Shown in pieces: positions 25,663 to 35,378 of a DNA stretch of 64,000 nt. The position numbers and the translations under genes are program-made. This DNA is from Ruania halotolerans. Lineage in GTDB: Bacteria; Actinomycetota; Actinomycetes; Actinomycetales; Beutenbergiaceae. Numbering within the stretch: position 1 is the stretch's first letter; each line of letters opens with the position of its first letter. The notes under the pieces were generated by a model that saw nothing but the letters and a program-made list of their open reading frames with translations, was not told the origin of the DNA and did not search any database. The stretch spans positions 2,677,380 through 2,741,379 of the forward strand of contig NZ_CP088017.1 in assembly GCF_021049285.1 (NCBI RefSeq). Direction: 5' to 3'.

Positions 25663-26826
25663 TCAGGAGACGGTGACGACGGGCTCCCCGGACCCGTCGG
25701 TCGCGCCCATGCTCTCAGCGATCCTGGTGGCTTCTGCGATGAGTGTTTCCACGATCTGATCCTCCGGGACGGTCTTGATCACCTCGCCCTTGACGAAGAT
25801 CTGCCCCTTGCCGTTACCGGACGCCACTCCGAGGTCGGCCTCGCGCGCCTCGCCGGGACCGTTCACCACACAGCCCATGACGGCGACCCGCAGCGGCACG
25901 CTCATTCCCTCCAGGCCTGCGGTCACTGCATCGGCGAGCGTATAGACGTCGACCTGGGCACGCCCGCAGGAGGGGCACGAGACGATCTCCAGCTTGCGCT
26001 CACGCAGATTCAGCGACTGCAAGATCTGCAGCCCCACCTTGACCTCCTCCACCGGAGGAGCGGAGAGCGAGACGCGGATCGTGTCACCGATGCCCTGGCT
26101 GAGCAGCGCACCGAACGCGGTGGCGGACTTGATGGTGCCCTGGAACGCCGGCCCTGCCTCGGTGACCCCGAGGTGCAGCGGCCAGTCCCCCCGTGCCGAG
26201 AGCAACTCGTAAGCGCGCACCATGACCACCGGGTCGTTGTGCTTGACCGAGATCTTGAAGTCGTGGAAATCGTGCTCCTCGAACAGCGAGGCCTCCCAGA
26301 CGGCGGATTCGACGAGCGCTTCCGGGGTCGGCTTGCCGTACTTTTCCAGCAGCCGCTTGTCCAGCGAGCCAGCATTGACCCCGATCCGCAGCGAGACGCC
26401 CGCATCGGCCGCGGCCTTGGCGATCTCGCCGACCTGGTCATCGAATTTGCGGATGTTGCCCGGGTTCACCCGGACGGCCGCGCAGCCGGCGTCGATCGCG
26501 GCGAAGACGTACTTGGGCTGGAAGTGGATGTCGGCGATCACGGGAATCTGCGACTTCTTCGCGATGATCGGCAGTGCCGCTGCATCATCGGCCGTCGGGA
26601 CAGCCACACGGACGATGTCACAGCCGGACGCAGTCAACTCGGCGATCTGCTGCAGCGTGGCATTGATGTCCGTGGTGGGGGTGGTGGTCATGGATTGCAC
26701 GGAGATGGGTGCGTCTCCGCCCACGTCCACCGAACCGACCCGGATCTTGCGGGTTGAACGACGCGGCGCCAGCACCGGAGGGGTTTCCTTCACGGCGGGC
26801 ATGCCCAGATTGATCGGAACACTCAC
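25663..26826 (-). CDS. ispG: 4-Hydroxy-3-methylbut-2-en-1-yl diphosphate synthase
   Basis: IspG/GcpE (387 residues) converts MEcPP to HMBPP in the MEP isoprenoid pathway. A TIM-barrel domain is followed by an iron-sulfur domain. The cluster residues are seen in SCPSCGR and [10 protein letters not shown], which holds the catalytic Glu. The start is GTG. It lies downstream of the site-2 protease and dxr on the same strand. Two MEP genes thus share a block, which fits an organism relying on this pathway. Confidence 0.97.
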   Translation of the reverse strand: MSVPINLGMPAVKETPPVLAPRRSTRKIRVGSVDVGGDAPISVQSMTTTPTTDINATLQQIAELTASGCDIVRVAVPTADDAAALPIIAKKSQIPVIADIHFQPKYVFAAIDAGCAAVRVNPGNIRKFDDQVGEIAKAAADAGVSLRIGVNAGSLDKRLLEKYGKPTPEALVESAVWEASLFEEHDFHDFKISVKHNDPVVMVRAYELLSARGDWPLHLGVTEAGPAFQGTIKSATAFGALLSQGIGDTIRVSLSAPPVEEVKVGLQILQSLNLRERKLEIVSCPSCGRAQVDVYTLADAVTAGLEGMSVPLRVAVMGCVVNGPGEAREADLGVASGNGKGQIFVKGEVIKTVPEDQIVETLIAEATRIAESMGATDGSGEPVVTVS

Positions 26827-26889
26827 GCATCCAGTATCACACTCGGCGCCACCGCACGCTGCCCGCCAACTGGGCCGATGCCCGTTTGG

Positions 26890-28236
26890 TCAGAACAACG
26901 TGATCGGATTCACGATGTCCGCGATGGCGAGCAGGATGCTCATCCCAGCGAGGACCACCACCACCACGTAGGTGAGCGGCATCAACTTGGCCGTATCGGC
27001 CGGCCCGGGGTCCTGACGCCCGGTCAGCGCCGCGAATCGGCGCCGGATGCCCTCAAACAGTGCTCCCGCGATGTGTCCGCCGTCCAACGGCAGCAGCGGC
27101 ACCATGTTGAAGACGAACAGAGCCATGTTCAGCGAGGCCAGGATCTCCAGCATGACAGCCGATCGTTCAGTGGTGGTCAACACCTCGGAGCTGGCCACCT
27201 CACCACCCATCCGGCCGACGCCGATCAGTCCCATCACTCCCGGGTCTCGCTCGGTGCCACCGAACGTGGACTGAGCAATCGAGACCAGGCGCTGCGGAAG
27301 GGTCAGGACCATGTGCACCGTGCCGGAGAACACCTGCCAGACGTAACCCGGCACGGCCGTGAGCGGTTCCGGTCGCAGTTCCCGGGCCGCACCGATCCCG
27401 ACGAACGGCTGCTCGTCTAGGACCAGGTCCCCCTCGGCATCGGTGACGTACTGGCCGTCTTCGATCACAGGGCGCTCGGCAAGGGTCGGCGTGAGGGTGA
27501 GTGCCACCTGTGCACCATCACGCTCGACCACGACGTCGACCTCGGTGGCCCCTTCGGCGTCAATCGCGGTGGTGAGATCCTCCCAGTTCTCGATCGGCGC
27601 ACCATCCCAGGAGATCACCCGGTCCCCGGCAAGCAGACCTGCCTCGGCCGCCGGGGCGGCCGGGTCGGAGGCGGTGCACTCACGGGACTCCCCCGCTGGT
27701 ATCACGCACTCGGACACGGAGGCGAGCCGGTTGCTTGCCGTCGGGACACCCAGGCCGGAGAGCACGACCGCGAACAGCACCGCAGAGATGATCAGGTTCA
27801 CCACCGGACCGCCGAACATCACGGCGAGCTTGCGCGGCATGGTCAGCTGATAGAACGCCTGACGCCCGTCACCGGGACGGAGCTCGTCGGTCACCTCGGC
27901 ACCACTGGCCTCGCGGGTGTCCTCGACGATCGCATCGATCGTGCCGCGCAGTCCGCGCCGTCGCTGCCGCGCCTCGTACCGGGCGTCCTCGCTCATCTGC
28001 TGCTCGGCTGGAGGGAACATCCCGATCATCCGGACGTAGCCGCCAAGCGGAAGCACCTTCAGGCCATACTCGGTGTCGCCGCGACGAGTGGACCACAGGG
28101 TGCGGCCGAATCCCACGAAGTACTGGGTGACCTTCACCTTGAACAACTTGGCCGGCACGAGGTGACCCACCTCGTGCAACGCGACCGAGACGATCAGCCC
28201 GAACGCGATGACGAGCACACCCCACCAGAAGTCCAT
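26890..28236 (-). CDS. rseP: Site-2 intramembrane metalloprotease (RseP/Rip1 family)
   Basis: The M50B protease has 448 residues. Zinc motif HEVGH is at 21-25 in the first membrane helix, and the third ligand lies in NMVPLLPLDGGH (N377, D384). One PDZ domain spans about 180-275 and there are four membrane segments. Relatives cut anti-sigma factors and other membrane proteins. The gene is between dxr and ispG, as in most actinobacteria. A TACCCT -10 box 7 nt before the ATG suggests a leaderless transcript. The substrates in this organism are not shown by the sequence. Confidence 0.95.
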   Translation of the reverse strand: MDFWWGVLVIAFGLIVSVALHEVGHLVPAKLFKVKVTQYFVGFGRTLWSTRRGDTEYGLKVLPLGGYVRMIGMFPPAEQQMSEDARYEARQRRRGLRGTIDAIVEDTREASGAEVTDELRPGDGRQAFYQLTMPRKLAVMFGGPVVNLIISAVLFAVVLSGLGVPTASNRLASVSECVIPAGESRECTASDPAAPAAEAGLLAGDRVISWDGAPIENWEDLTTAIDAEGATEVDVVVERDGAQVALTLTPTLAERPVIEDGQYVTDAEGDLVLDEQPFVGIGAARELRPEPLTAVPGYVWQVFSGTVHMVLTLPQRLVSIAQSTFGGTERDPGVMGLIGVGRMGGEVASSEVLTTTERSAVMLEILASLNMALFVFNMVPLLPLDGGHIAGALFEGIRRRFAALTGRQDPGPADTAKLMPLTYVVVVVLAGMSILLAIADIVNPITLF

Positions 28237-28243
28237 GACGGTC

Positions 28244-28249
28244 AGGGTA
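28244..28249 (-). promoter_or_regulatory. Leaderless-type -10 box of rseP
   Basis: TACCCT on the minus strand ends 7 nt before the ATG at 28236, and no Shine-Dalgarno sequence is visible. Confidence 0.35.
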
Positions 28250-28280
28250 CGTCCCGCACCTGCGAAATCCCCAGTCGGGC

Positions 28281-29462
28281 TCAGGTGTGAGCGAGCACCT
28301 CCCGTGCCCGCTCGCGAGCCCAGCCATCCGCTGCGAGTACGTCGGCCACCTCGAGCGCCGGGCCCGCGTCATGTTCATCCACGATCCGCGCCACGAGGTC
28401 CACGATGCCCGGGAACGGCAAAGCGCCCGCGTGGAAGGCCTCCACCGCCTCCTCGTTCGCAGCGTTGTACACCGCGGGGGCGGTGCCACCGGCACGGCCG
28501 ACCTGCTGGGCGAGTTGCACTGCAGGGAACGCCTCGTGGTCCAGGGGCTCGAACTGCCATGAGCTCGCAGCGGACCAATCACACGGTGTGTCCACGTCCC
28601 TGAGGCGGTCCGGCCAGGACAGTCCCAGCGCGATCGGCACGAGCATCCGGGGCGGGCCCATCTGCGCGATCGTCGATCCGTCGTGGAACTCCACCATGGA
28701 ATGGATCTGTTGCTGCGGGTGCACCACCACATCGATCGCATCGAAGGGAACCCCGAAGAGCAGGTGCGCCTCGATCACCTCAAGGCCCTTGTTCACCAGC
28801 GTGGCCGAGTTGGTGGTGATCACCCTGCCCATCGCGAAGTTCGGGTGCCGCAGCGCCTGCTCCGGAGTGACCCGGGTGAGATCAGCGCGGCTCCAGCCGC
28901 GGAACGGCCCGCCGCTGGCGGTGAGCATCAGGCGACGCACCTCCTCAGCCCGCCCGCCGCGTAGGCACTGAGCGATGGCACTGTGCTCGGAGTCCACCGG
29001 GACGATCTGCCCGGGTGCGGCAGCGGCCAGGACCAAGGGACCACCGATGATCAGCGACTCTTTGTTCGCCAGCGCCACCGTGGACCCTGCCGCCAGCGCA
29101 GCGAGCGTCGGTCGCAGGCCGATGCTGCCGGTGATGCCGTTGAGCACCACGTCAGCGCCGTGGCCGGCCACATCCACGATCGCGTCCTGTCCGACGGTGA
29201 CCTCGGGGGCCCAGTCGGTCCGCCCCAGCTCTTCGGCGGCCGTGCGAAGGGCCTCACGTACCGCCGTCAGCGCTGCCTCATCTGCGATGGCGACGCGTTC
29301 AACACCGAGTTCGGCGGCCTGGCGGGCGAGGAGACCCGGGTCCGATCCTCCAGCAGCGAGCGCCGTGACCTGGAAGCGGTCCGGGTGGGCACGCACCACC
29401 TCAATGGCTTGGGTACCGATCGAGCCGGTTGAGCCCAGCAGGGTGACGGTCCTCATCGTCAC
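28281..29462 (-). CDS. dxr: 1-Deoxy-D-xylulose-5-phosphate reductoisomerase
   Basis: Dxr (393 residues) makes MEP from DXP with NADPH. N-terminal [10 protein letters not shown] binds [26 protein letters not shown] and [11 protein letters not shown] are the metal and substrate motifs. The frame opens at GTG 29462, whose bases overlap the stop of the DivIVA-repeat gene as GTGA. An ATG two codons later is an alternative. It is the second enzyme of the MEP pathway in this cluster. Confidence 0.97.
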   Translation of the reverse strand: MTMRTVTLLGSTGSIGTQAIEVVRAHPDRFQVTALAAGGSDPGLLARQAAELGVERVAIADEAALTAVREALRTAAEELGRTDWAPEVTVGQDAIVDVAGHGADVVLNGITGSIGLRPTLAALAAGSTVALANKESLIIGGPLVLAAAAPGQIVPVDSEHSAIAQCLRGGRAEEVRRLMLTASGGPFRGWSRADLTRVTPEQALRHPNFAMGRVITTNSATLVNKGLEVIEAHLLFGVPFDAIDVVVHPQQQIHSMVEFHDGSTIAQMGPPRMLVPIALGLSWPDRLRDVDTPCDWSAASSWQFEPLDHEAFPAVQLAQQVGRAGGTAPAVYNAANEEAVEAFHAGALPFPGIVDLVARIVDEHDAGPALEVADVLAADGWARERAREVLAHT

Positions 29463-30004
29463 TCGACAGCGAGCAGCACGTCGACCGCGCGGTCCAGGAA
29501 AGCGTCCACCGGGCCCTCGGCGTAGGCACGAGACCGAGCGGCCCGGGGGAACGTGATGTGCCGCAAATCAGCGGCGCTGAGCGTGTGCCCCTCGTCGAAG
29601 TAGGCAACCAGCTCCTCCATCACCTCGTCCACGGCGTCGGCCGCGTAGCCGCGCCCGCGTTCGGGTGGAGCAAAGCGCTCCCCGGCCGGTCGTACCAGGC
29701 GCGGGTACAACGTGGTGGCTCGTTCGGCCACCTGTTCCATCCAGGCTTCCTGCCCATGGGCGGAAATGAAGTCCGCTCGTTCGCGCTGGACGAAGGCCCC
29801 TTCCAGGCGGTCCAGGGCGGCATCGACCGCCGCCGGTTCGTATCCACCGCGAAGGAGGTCGAACGCCACACCACGCACGTCTTCGGCACCCATCGGTTCG
29901 CCGTCACCTTCGTAGGCGGCCCGGGCACGGGTGAAGAAGTCGTCCACTTCGTCGCGGTCGTACCCGTTGGCCCAGCCCTTGACGGTCGGGAAGATGCCCT
30001 CCAT
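29459..30004 (-). CDS. DivIVA-domain (DivI1A-like) repeat protein
   Basis: The 181-residue protein begins [20 protein letters not shown], the start of a DivIVA-type module. It contains four related short units, [G/A]Y-x3-x-V-D-x3-[L/F], at about residues 14, 52, 114 and 156. The family is linked with polar growth and division proteins in actinobacteria. A long coiled coil as in Wag31 is absent. ATG 30004 has a GAGAGGA site. The gene overlaps dxr by 4 nt and follows rlmN by 29 nt, so it probably shares their transcript. Confidence 0.8.
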   Translation of the reverse strand: MEGIFPTVKGWANGYDRDEVDDFFTRARAAYEGDGEPMGAEDVRGVAFDLLRGGYEPAAVDAALDRLEGAFVQRERADFISAHGQEAWMEQVAERATTLYPRLVRPAGERFAPPERGRGYAADAVDEVMEELVAYFDEGHTLSAADLRHITFPRAARSRAYAEGPVDAFLDRAVDVLLAVE

Positions 30005-30033
30005 CGCCTGATCCTCTCTACCGAGCGTGCCGG

Positions 30034-31185
30034 TCAGTCCTGAGCGGCGAGCTGACCGCACGCACCGTCGATATCACTACCGCGGGTGTCCCGGACCGTC
30101 GTGGGGATCCCCGCCGAGCGCAAGCGTGCCACGAACTCGGCCTCCACATCCTTCTCGCTCGCCGTCCAGATCGAACCCGGTGTGGGATTGAGCGGAATCG
30201 GATTGACATGCACCCATCCCGTACCGCGGCGAAGGAGTTCGGAGGCCAGCAGATCGGCACGCCAGGCATGATCGTTCATATCCTTGATGAGTGCGTACTC
30301 GATGCTCACCCGGCGACCCGTCGCGTCGAAATAGGCCCGCGCCGCATCGAGGGCCTCTCCCACGGACCAGCGCGTATTGATCGGCACCAACTGCGAACGC
30401 AGTTCATCGTCCGGAGCGTGCAGCGACAGGGCGAGAGTCACCGGGATTGCCTCGTCGGTCAGTTTGCGGATCGCCGGGACCAACCCCACCGTGGAGACCG
30501 TGATGTGCCGGGCCGAGATGCCCAACCCCTCGGGGGAAGGCGCCACCATCCGCTTCACGGCGCCGATCACCGTCTTGTAGTTGGCGAGCGGTTCGCCCAT
30601 CCCCATGAACACCACGTTCGTCAGGCGTCGCGGACCGTCGCCGAGTTCACCCTCCTGGCAGCTGACCGCCGCGCGACGGACCTGCTCGATGATCTCACCG
30701 GTGGAGAGGTTCCTGGTCAGGCCCTGCTGGCCCGTGGCACAGAACGGGCATGCCATTCCGCAGCCTGCCTGGCTGGACACACACAGCGTGGCCCGCTCGG
30801 AGTAGCCCATCAGCACCGACTCGACCTTGACGCCGTCGAAGAGACTCCACAGCGTCTTCACGGTAGCGCCACCATCCGCCGCCAGCCGGCGATGTTCGGT
30901 GAGCAGATCCGGCAACAGCAGATCAGCCATCTCGGCGCGCAGATCGGCCGGGATGTCGGTCATCCGGTCCGGATCACGGGTGAGCCGAGCGAAGTAGTGC
31001 GTGGAGAGCTGTTTGGCACGATAGGCAGGCTGCCCGATCTCCCGCAGCACCTCGCCGCGTTCGGCGAGGGTGAGATCGGCCAGGTGCCGGGGCGGCTTTC
31101 CACGCCGGGGGACGGCGAAGGAGAGTTGGGGGCGCTCGCCTGCGGCAGCGTCGTGACCGGGCAGAATCTGAGGTTGAGACGTCAT
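30034..31185 (-). CDS. rlmN: Dual-specificity rRNA/tRNA adenine C2 methyltransferase RlmN
   Basis: RlmN (383 residues) is a radical-SAM enzyme that methylates A2503 of 23S rRNA and A37 of some tRNAs. The cluster cysteines C142, C146 and C149 (CGMACPFC), Glu122 and the C-terminal catalytic Cys376 are present. ATG 31185 follows GGGAGGA. The much longer upstream frame belongs to antisense and intergenic sequence and is discarded. Confidence 0.96.
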   Translation of the reverse strand: MTSQPQILPGHDAAAGERPQLSFAVPRRGKPPRHLADLTLAERGEVLREIGQPAYRAKQLSTHYFARLTRDPDRMTDIPADLRAEMADLLLPDLLTEHRRLAADGGATVKTLWSLFDGVKVESVLMGYSERATLCVSSQAGCGMACPFCATGQQGLTRNLSTGEIIEQVRRAAVSCQEGELGDGPRRLTNVVFMGMGEPLANYKTVIGAVKRMVAPSPEGLGISARHITVSTVGLVPAIRKLTDEAIPVTLALSLHAPDDELRSQLVPINTRWSVGEALDAARAYFDATGRRVSIEYALIKDMNDHAWRADLLASELLRRGTGWVHVNPIPLNPTPGSIWTASEKDVEAEFVARLRSAGIPTTVRDTRGSDIDGACGQLAAQD

Positions 31186-31214
31186 GATGGGACCATCCTC
31201 CCAGACATCGCGTG

Positions 31215-31853
31215 CTATCCAGAGTTGGTCCGCCGCCGTAGCGGCCACCTGCTGACCAGCCAGGCGAGTGCCGCGAAGCCGGCTGTCAGGACGAGCGACC
31301 ACATTGCCACTGCTCCGTAGCCCTGGACGCGTGGATCGGTGAACGGGTACGGGTACCAGTCCACGATCGGCCCGCGGACCAATGTGTAGATCAGGTACGC
31401 GCCCGGATAGATGAGCCACCACAGGGCCGTCCGTAACGGCACCCGGGTGCATGGCGGGTCAACGATCCAATCGAGGACGACGGCGATCGGCATCACCATG
31501 TGCAGGACGACATTCGCGAACATCACCTGTGTGTCGAGGGAATCCTCGAGACCCGCAAGTACGAGGTTGTACACCGCCCCGGTGATGGCCAGGTACAGGG
31601 TGGCGGCACCACGAATCATGTCCAGCGGCAGCCGCTCCGGTAGCCTCCCGCGCAGCGCACACACGCCGCTGACGGTGAAGACGACGCCACCGATGAGATT
31701 GGACTGGACGGTGTAGAAACTGAAGAAGTTGCTCAGTCGGAACGTCTCCAGGGTGAGGGAGAAGGTCAGCTGCGCTGCGAACGCCGCAGCAAGGAGCGCC
31801 ACCAGCGCCAGTCGCAGGACACCGAGCTCGCGCTGCGGCGAACGATTGCTCAT
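31215..31853 (-). CDS. Pr6Pr family membrane protein
   Basis: The 212-residue protein has six predicted membrane helices. The pattern fits Pr6Pr/FAR-17a-like proteins: [15 protein letters not shown] after helix 1, a conserved His in [11 protein letters not shown], and [13 protein letters not shown]. The biochemical role is not established. A TAGGTT -10 box lies 6 nt before the ATG, overlapping a GAGG that could also be a ribosome site. The gene sits between cdsA and rlmN, which are often adjacent, and looks like a local insertion. Confidence 0.8.
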   Translation of the reverse strand: MSNRSPQRELGVLRLALVALLAAAFAAQLTFSLTLETFRLSNFFSFYTVQSNLIGGVVFTVSGVCALRGRLPERLPLDMIRGAATLYLAITGAVYNLVLAGLEDSLDTQVMFANVVLHMVMPIAVVLDWIVDPPCTRVPLRTALWWLIYPGAYLIYTLVRGPIVDWYPYPFTDPRVQGYGAVAMWSLVLTAGFAALAWLVSRWPLRRRTNSG

Positions 31854-31859
31854 GGCCTC

Positions 31860-31865
31860 AACCTA
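31860..31865 (-). promoter_or_regulatory. Possible -10 box of the Pr6Pr gene
   Basis: TAGGTT on the minus strand ends 6 nt before the ATG at 31853. Confidence 0.3.
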
Positions 31866-31901
31866 GCGCTGTGCTTCACGCGTGGTCCGCCGCACCCGCC
31901 G

Positions 31902-32963
31902 TCAGGCCGGGGCGAACACGAGCAGCATCGCGAACACCACAGGAGCTGCCAACAGTGTTGAATCCACGCGGTCCAAGACACCACCGTGGCCGGGCAGAAT
32001 CGTTCCCATATCCTTCACGCCGAGATCACGTTTGAGGAGCGACTCGGCCAGGTCTCCGATGACGGCGCCGCACACCGCGGCTACACCGAGAACCGCGCCG
32101 GTCCACCAGGACAGGTCGAACACGAGCGCGGCGAAGACGATCCCGACGGCGATCGCAACCACCAACGATCCTGCTGCGCCTTCCCACGACTTCTTCGGGC
32201 TGACCGTCGGCGCCATCGGGTGCCGACCGAACAGCACTCCGGCGGTGTATCCACCCACGTCGTTAGCCACCACCAGAGCCACCACCAGCAACACGCGCCA
32301 GGGGCCGTCGTCGGCGGACAGCATGATGGTGAGAAAACCTGCCAGGAACGGGATATACGCAGCGGCGAAGATGCCCGTGGTGGCCTCGCGAAGAGCCACC
32401 ACTCCCCCACCATCCAGGACACGCCAGACCACGACACCCCCGGCGGTCAGCAGGAAGGCCACCAGCAACGCCTCGATACCTGCCGAATAGGCCGTGACGA
32501 GCATGCCGACGGTACCCACGAGGAGTGGCAGCAGTGGAAGGCGGATATCCCGGGTACGCAAGGCACGGTCGAGCTCCCAGAGCGCTGCAGCGCACGCGAT
32601 GACCGCGAGTCCGAGGAAGATCTCCTTGCGGATGAACAACGAAAGCACCAGCACCGCACCCAGGCCCACGCCCACGCCGACGGCGACCGGGAGGTTACGG
32701 CCGGCGCGGGAGGGGTGCTCCGGGGATCCCGCTGCTGCCGCGGAGAGTAACTCGCGTGGTTCAGGTTCCTTGGCTGGCTGTGCCGGAAGTGCCACTGTGC
32801 CGATCGGCACCTGGCCGGTCACAGCCATCGCGCGTGCCCGCCGAGCCGAGGTGTGCGCCGCCAACTCTTCTTCCAGCTGTGCAGCTCGTTCGGCTCGGCG
32901 TTGGGCGCGCCTCGTCAGCGCCGGCTGCTCGCTCGGCGCATCGGGGTTCTCGAACTCAGGCAC
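31902..32963 (-). CDS. cdsA: Phosphatidate cytidylyltransferase
   Basis: CdsA (353 residues) makes CDP-diacylglycerol. After a basic Glu/Ala-rich N-terminal tail of about 90 residues come eight or so membrane helices and the family signature VSPKKSWEGA. The LLKRDLGVKDMGTILPGHGGVLDRVDS segment (read in parts) is also present. The GTG start has no clear ribosome site and lies 9 nt after frr, suggesting coupling to frr translation. The cytosolic tail is longer than in E. coli CdsA but usual in actinobacteria. Confidence 0.93.
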   Translation of the reverse strand: MPEFENPDAPSEQPALTRRAQRRAERAAQLEEELAAHTSARRARAMAVTGQVPIGTVALPAQPAKEPEPRELLSAAAAGSPEHPSRAGRNLPVAVGVGVGLGAVLVLSLFIRKEIFLGLAVIACAAALWELDRALRTRDIRLPLLPLLVGTVGMLVTAYSAGIEALLVAFLLTAGGVVVWRVLDGGGVVALREATTGIFAAAYIPFLAGFLTIMLSADDGPWRVLLVVALVVANDVGGYTAGVLFGRHPMAPTVSPKKSWEGAAGSLVVAIAVGIVFAALVFDLSWWTGAVLGVAAVCGAVIGDLAESLLKRDLGVKDMGTILPGHGGVLDRVDSTLLAAPVVFAMLLVFAPA

Positions 32964-32972
32964 GATGTGCGA

Positions 32973-33530
32973 TCAGACCTCGAGAAGTTCCTTCTCCTTG
33001 CCCGCGAGCAACGAGTCGACGATGTCGGTGTGCTTCTTGGTGAGGGCGTCGAGTTCACCTTGGGCACGGTTCACCTCGTCCTCGCCGGCCTCGCCATCCT
33101 TGGCGATCCGATCCAGTTCCTCCTTGGCGCGACGGCGGATGTTGCGCACAGCCACGCGGGCATCCTCACCCTTAGACTTGGCGAGTTTGACGTAGTCGCG
33201 CCGACGCTCCTCAGTGAGCTGAGGAAGGACCACGCGGATGACATTGCCGTCATTGCTCGGGTTGGCCCCGAGGTCGGACTCACGCAGCGCCTTCTCGACC
33301 GCCGCCATCGCGCTCTTGTCATACGGTCCGATGAGCACCGTCCGCGCCTCCGGGATCGTGATCGAGGCGAGTTGCTGCAAGGGCGTCGGCGCACCGTAAT
33401 AGTCCACCTCGACCTTGCTGAACATCCCCGCATTGGCGCGTCCGGTCCGGATGCCGCCGAGATCATCGCGGGCGACCTCCACGGCCTTGTCCATCTTCTC
33501 CTCGGCCTCGAGGAGGGTGTCATCGATCAC
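32973..33530 (-). CDS. frr: Ribosome recycling factor
   Basis: RRF (185 residues) splits post-termination ribosomes with EF-G. The three-helix bundle signature [17 protein letters not shown] and [11 protein letters not shown] are intact. The start is GTG and overlaps the pyrH stop by 4 nt, so the two are translationally coupled in the common tsf-pyrH-frr order. Confidence 0.97.
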   Translation of the reverse strand: MIDDTLLEAEEKMDKAVEVARDDLGGIRTGRANAGMFSKVEVDYYGAPTPLQQLASITIPEARTVLIGPYDKSAMAAVEKALRESDLGANPSNDGNVIRVVLPQLTEERRRDYVKLAKSKGEDARVAVRNIRRRAKEELDRIAKDGEAGEDEVNRAQGELDALTKKHTDIVDSLLAGKEKELLEV

Positions 33531-34318
33531 GCTGGCTCCTTGCTCTGCTGGGACGGGTCTTGATCGCGCTGGGACTGGTCGGGCTCGTTCGTCCGAGGCT
33601 GCGAGGTCACGATGGTCCCGATCTTCTCACCCTTGAGCGCGCCCGCCACGTTCCCCGGGGCATTCATACCGAATACCCGCATGGTCAGATCGTTGTCACG
33701 GCACAACGCCAACGCGGTCGAATCCACCACCCGCAGATCCTTCTGGATGGCTTCGTCAAAGGTCAGGTAGTCGATTCGGGTGGCGCTCGAGTCCACCCGG
33801 GGGTCGGCCGTGTAGACGCCGTCGACGCCGTTCTTGCCCACCAGTACCTCCCCGCAGTGAGTCTCCAGTGCACGCTGAATGGCCACAGTGTCCGTGGAGA
33901 AGTACGGCATCCCGGCACCTGCACCGAAGATCACGGCACGCCCCTTCTCCATGTGCCGAATAGCCCGCAACGGGATGTAGGGCTCAGCGACCTGCCCCAT
34001 GGTGATGGCCGTCTGCACACGGGTGCTGACGCCCGCCTTCTCCAGGAAGTCCTGGAGGGCAAGGCAGTTCATCACCGTACCGAGCATGCCCATGTAGTCC
34101 GCGCGGGCGCGGTCCATTCCGCTCTGGGAGAGTTCGGCGCCACGGAAGAAATTGCCACCACCGACCACGATGGATACCTGCACTCCCTCGTGGACTGCAT
34201 CCGCGATCTCCTCCGCGACGGCGGCAACGACGCCCGGATCGAGGCCGACCGCGCCGCCACCGAAGACCTCACCAGAGAGCTTGAGTAAGACGCGACGCGC
34301 GGGGACGGTGGTACTCAT
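33527..34318 (-). CDS. pyrH: UMP kinase
   Basis: PyrH (263 residues) phosphorylates UMP to UDP. The amino-acid-kinase fold is clear: [10 protein letters not shown] at the N-terminus, [22 protein letters not shown], and the [14 protein letters not shown] segment. The C-terminal tail is polar (Gln/Asp/Glu), about 25 residues longer than the fold needs. ATG 34318 follows GGAGGAAG. The leader just upstream can form two mutually exclusive stems (34340-34376). Confidence 0.96.
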   Translation of the reverse strand: MSTTVPARRVLLKLSGEVFGGGAVGLDPGVVAAVAEEIADAVHEGVQVSIVVGGGNFFRGAELSQSGMDRARADYMGMLGTVMNCLALQDFLEKAGVSTRVQTAITMGQVAEPYIPLRAIRHMEKGRAVIFGAGAGMPYFSTDTVAIQRALETHCGEVLVGKNGVDGVYTADPRVDSSATRIDYLTFDEAIQKDLRVVDSTALALCRDNDLTMRVFGMNAPGNVAGALKGEKIGTIVTSQPRTNEPDQSQRDQDPSQQSKEPA

Positions 34319-34339
34319 CGAGAGCTTCCTCCAACAGAT

Positions 34340-34376
34340 CGTCGCCACCGACGCCGAGATGCGACGGTGGTCGGTG
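34340..34376 (-). promoter_or_regulatory. Alternative stems in the pyrH leader
   Basis: On the minus strand the order is CACCGAC, CGTCGC, then GTCGGTG and GCGACG. The two complementary pairs (7 and 6 bp) interlock, so they form either alternative hairpins or a pseudoknot. The element ends 11 nt before the GGAGGAAG site. Confidence 0.35.
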
Positions 34377-34463
34377 TGACGGATCCCCACGGCGTGGTGA
34401 CCGCCACATGGTCCTCACCTGTGATGGTACGTGCGCAGCGCCCTGCCTCGCGCCGGGTACGGA

Positions 34464-34497
34464 TGTGGCCCCGGCCCGCAGGGGGTCCGGGGCCACA
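34464..34497 (-). terminator. Stem-loop after tsf
   Basis: Perfect 11-bp arms TGTGGCCCCGG/CCGGGGCCACA with a 12-nt loop lie 12 nt past the tsf stop. It likely ends the rpsB-tsf transcript ahead of pyrH. Confidence 0.6.
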
Positions 34498-34508
34498 ATT
34501 CCCGCGCC

Positions 34509-35348
34509 TCAGGCGCCGACGCGGAACCGGGCGAAGCCGGTCACCGTGCCACCGGCTTCCGTGACGACCTGTCCGACCGTCTTCTTCGGGTCTTTGGCGA
34601 ACGGCTGGTCGAGGAGGACGACCTCCTTGAAGTATCCGTTCAGGCGACCCTCGATGATCTTCGGGAGTGCCTGCTCGGGCTTGCCCTCGTTACGCGCAGT
34701 CTCCTCAGCGATCCGACGCTCGTCTGCGACCTTCTCGGCCGGGACGTCATCGCGGGTGAGGAATGTGGGCGAGAAGGCGGCGATGTGCATCGCCACGTCA
34801 CGCGCCACCGACGCACCGGCCTCGTCGCTGGCCACCAGGACGCCGACCTGCGGCGGCAGATCCTTGTTCGTGCGGTGCAGATACTCGGTGACCTTGGTGC
34901 CCTCGACACGGGCGAGGCGACGGACGACCACCTTCTCACCGAGCGTGGCAGCAGTCTCGTCCACCAAAGCCGAGATGGAGCGACCATCCACCTCAGCGGC
35001 GCGCAGCTGCTCGACATCGGTAGCACCGACCTCAAGGGCGGCGGCGACCACCTGGTCGGCAAGGGCGACGAAAACGTCGTTCTTGGCCACGAAGTCTGTC
35101 TCAGAGTTCACCTCGACCAGGACGCCCACCTGGCCATCGGCGGCGTCAGCGATCGAGACGGCGACGAGCCCGTCGGATGCCGAGCGACCCTCGCGCTTGC
35201 TGACACCCTTGAGCCCCTTGACGCGGATGACTTCCTGCGCCTTGGTCAGGTCGCCATCTGCCTCGTCCAGGGCCTTCTTGACGTCGAGCATGCCAGCACC
35301 GGTGCGCTCACGGAGTGTCTTGATATCAGCGGCGGTGTAGTTCGCCAT
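34509..35348 (-). CDS. tsf: Elongation factor Ts
   Basis: EF-Ts (279 residues) recycles EF-Tu. The N-terminal UBA-like domain has LRERTGAGMLDVKKAL, and the core contains VEVNSETDFVAKN. The ATG follows AGAGGA. It lies 30 nt downstream of rpsB and ends at a strong stem-loop, giving a compact rpsB-tsf unit. Confidence 0.97.
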   Translation of the reverse strand: MANYTAADIKTLRERTGAGMLDVKKALDEADGDLTKAQEVIRVKGLKGVSKREGRSASDGLVAVSIADAADGQVGVLVEVNSETDFVAKNDVFVALADQVVAAALEVGATDVEQLRAAEVDGRSISALVDETAATLGEKVVVRRLARVEGTKVTEYLHRTNKDLPPQVGVLVASDEAGASVARDVAMHIAAFSPTFLTRDDVPAEKVADERRIAEETARNEGKPEQALPKIIEGRLNGYFKEVVLLDQPFAKDPKKTVGQVVTEAGGTVTGFARFRVGA

Positions 35349-35378
35349 GAATGATCCTCTCGAAAGGTTCGGTGAAAG

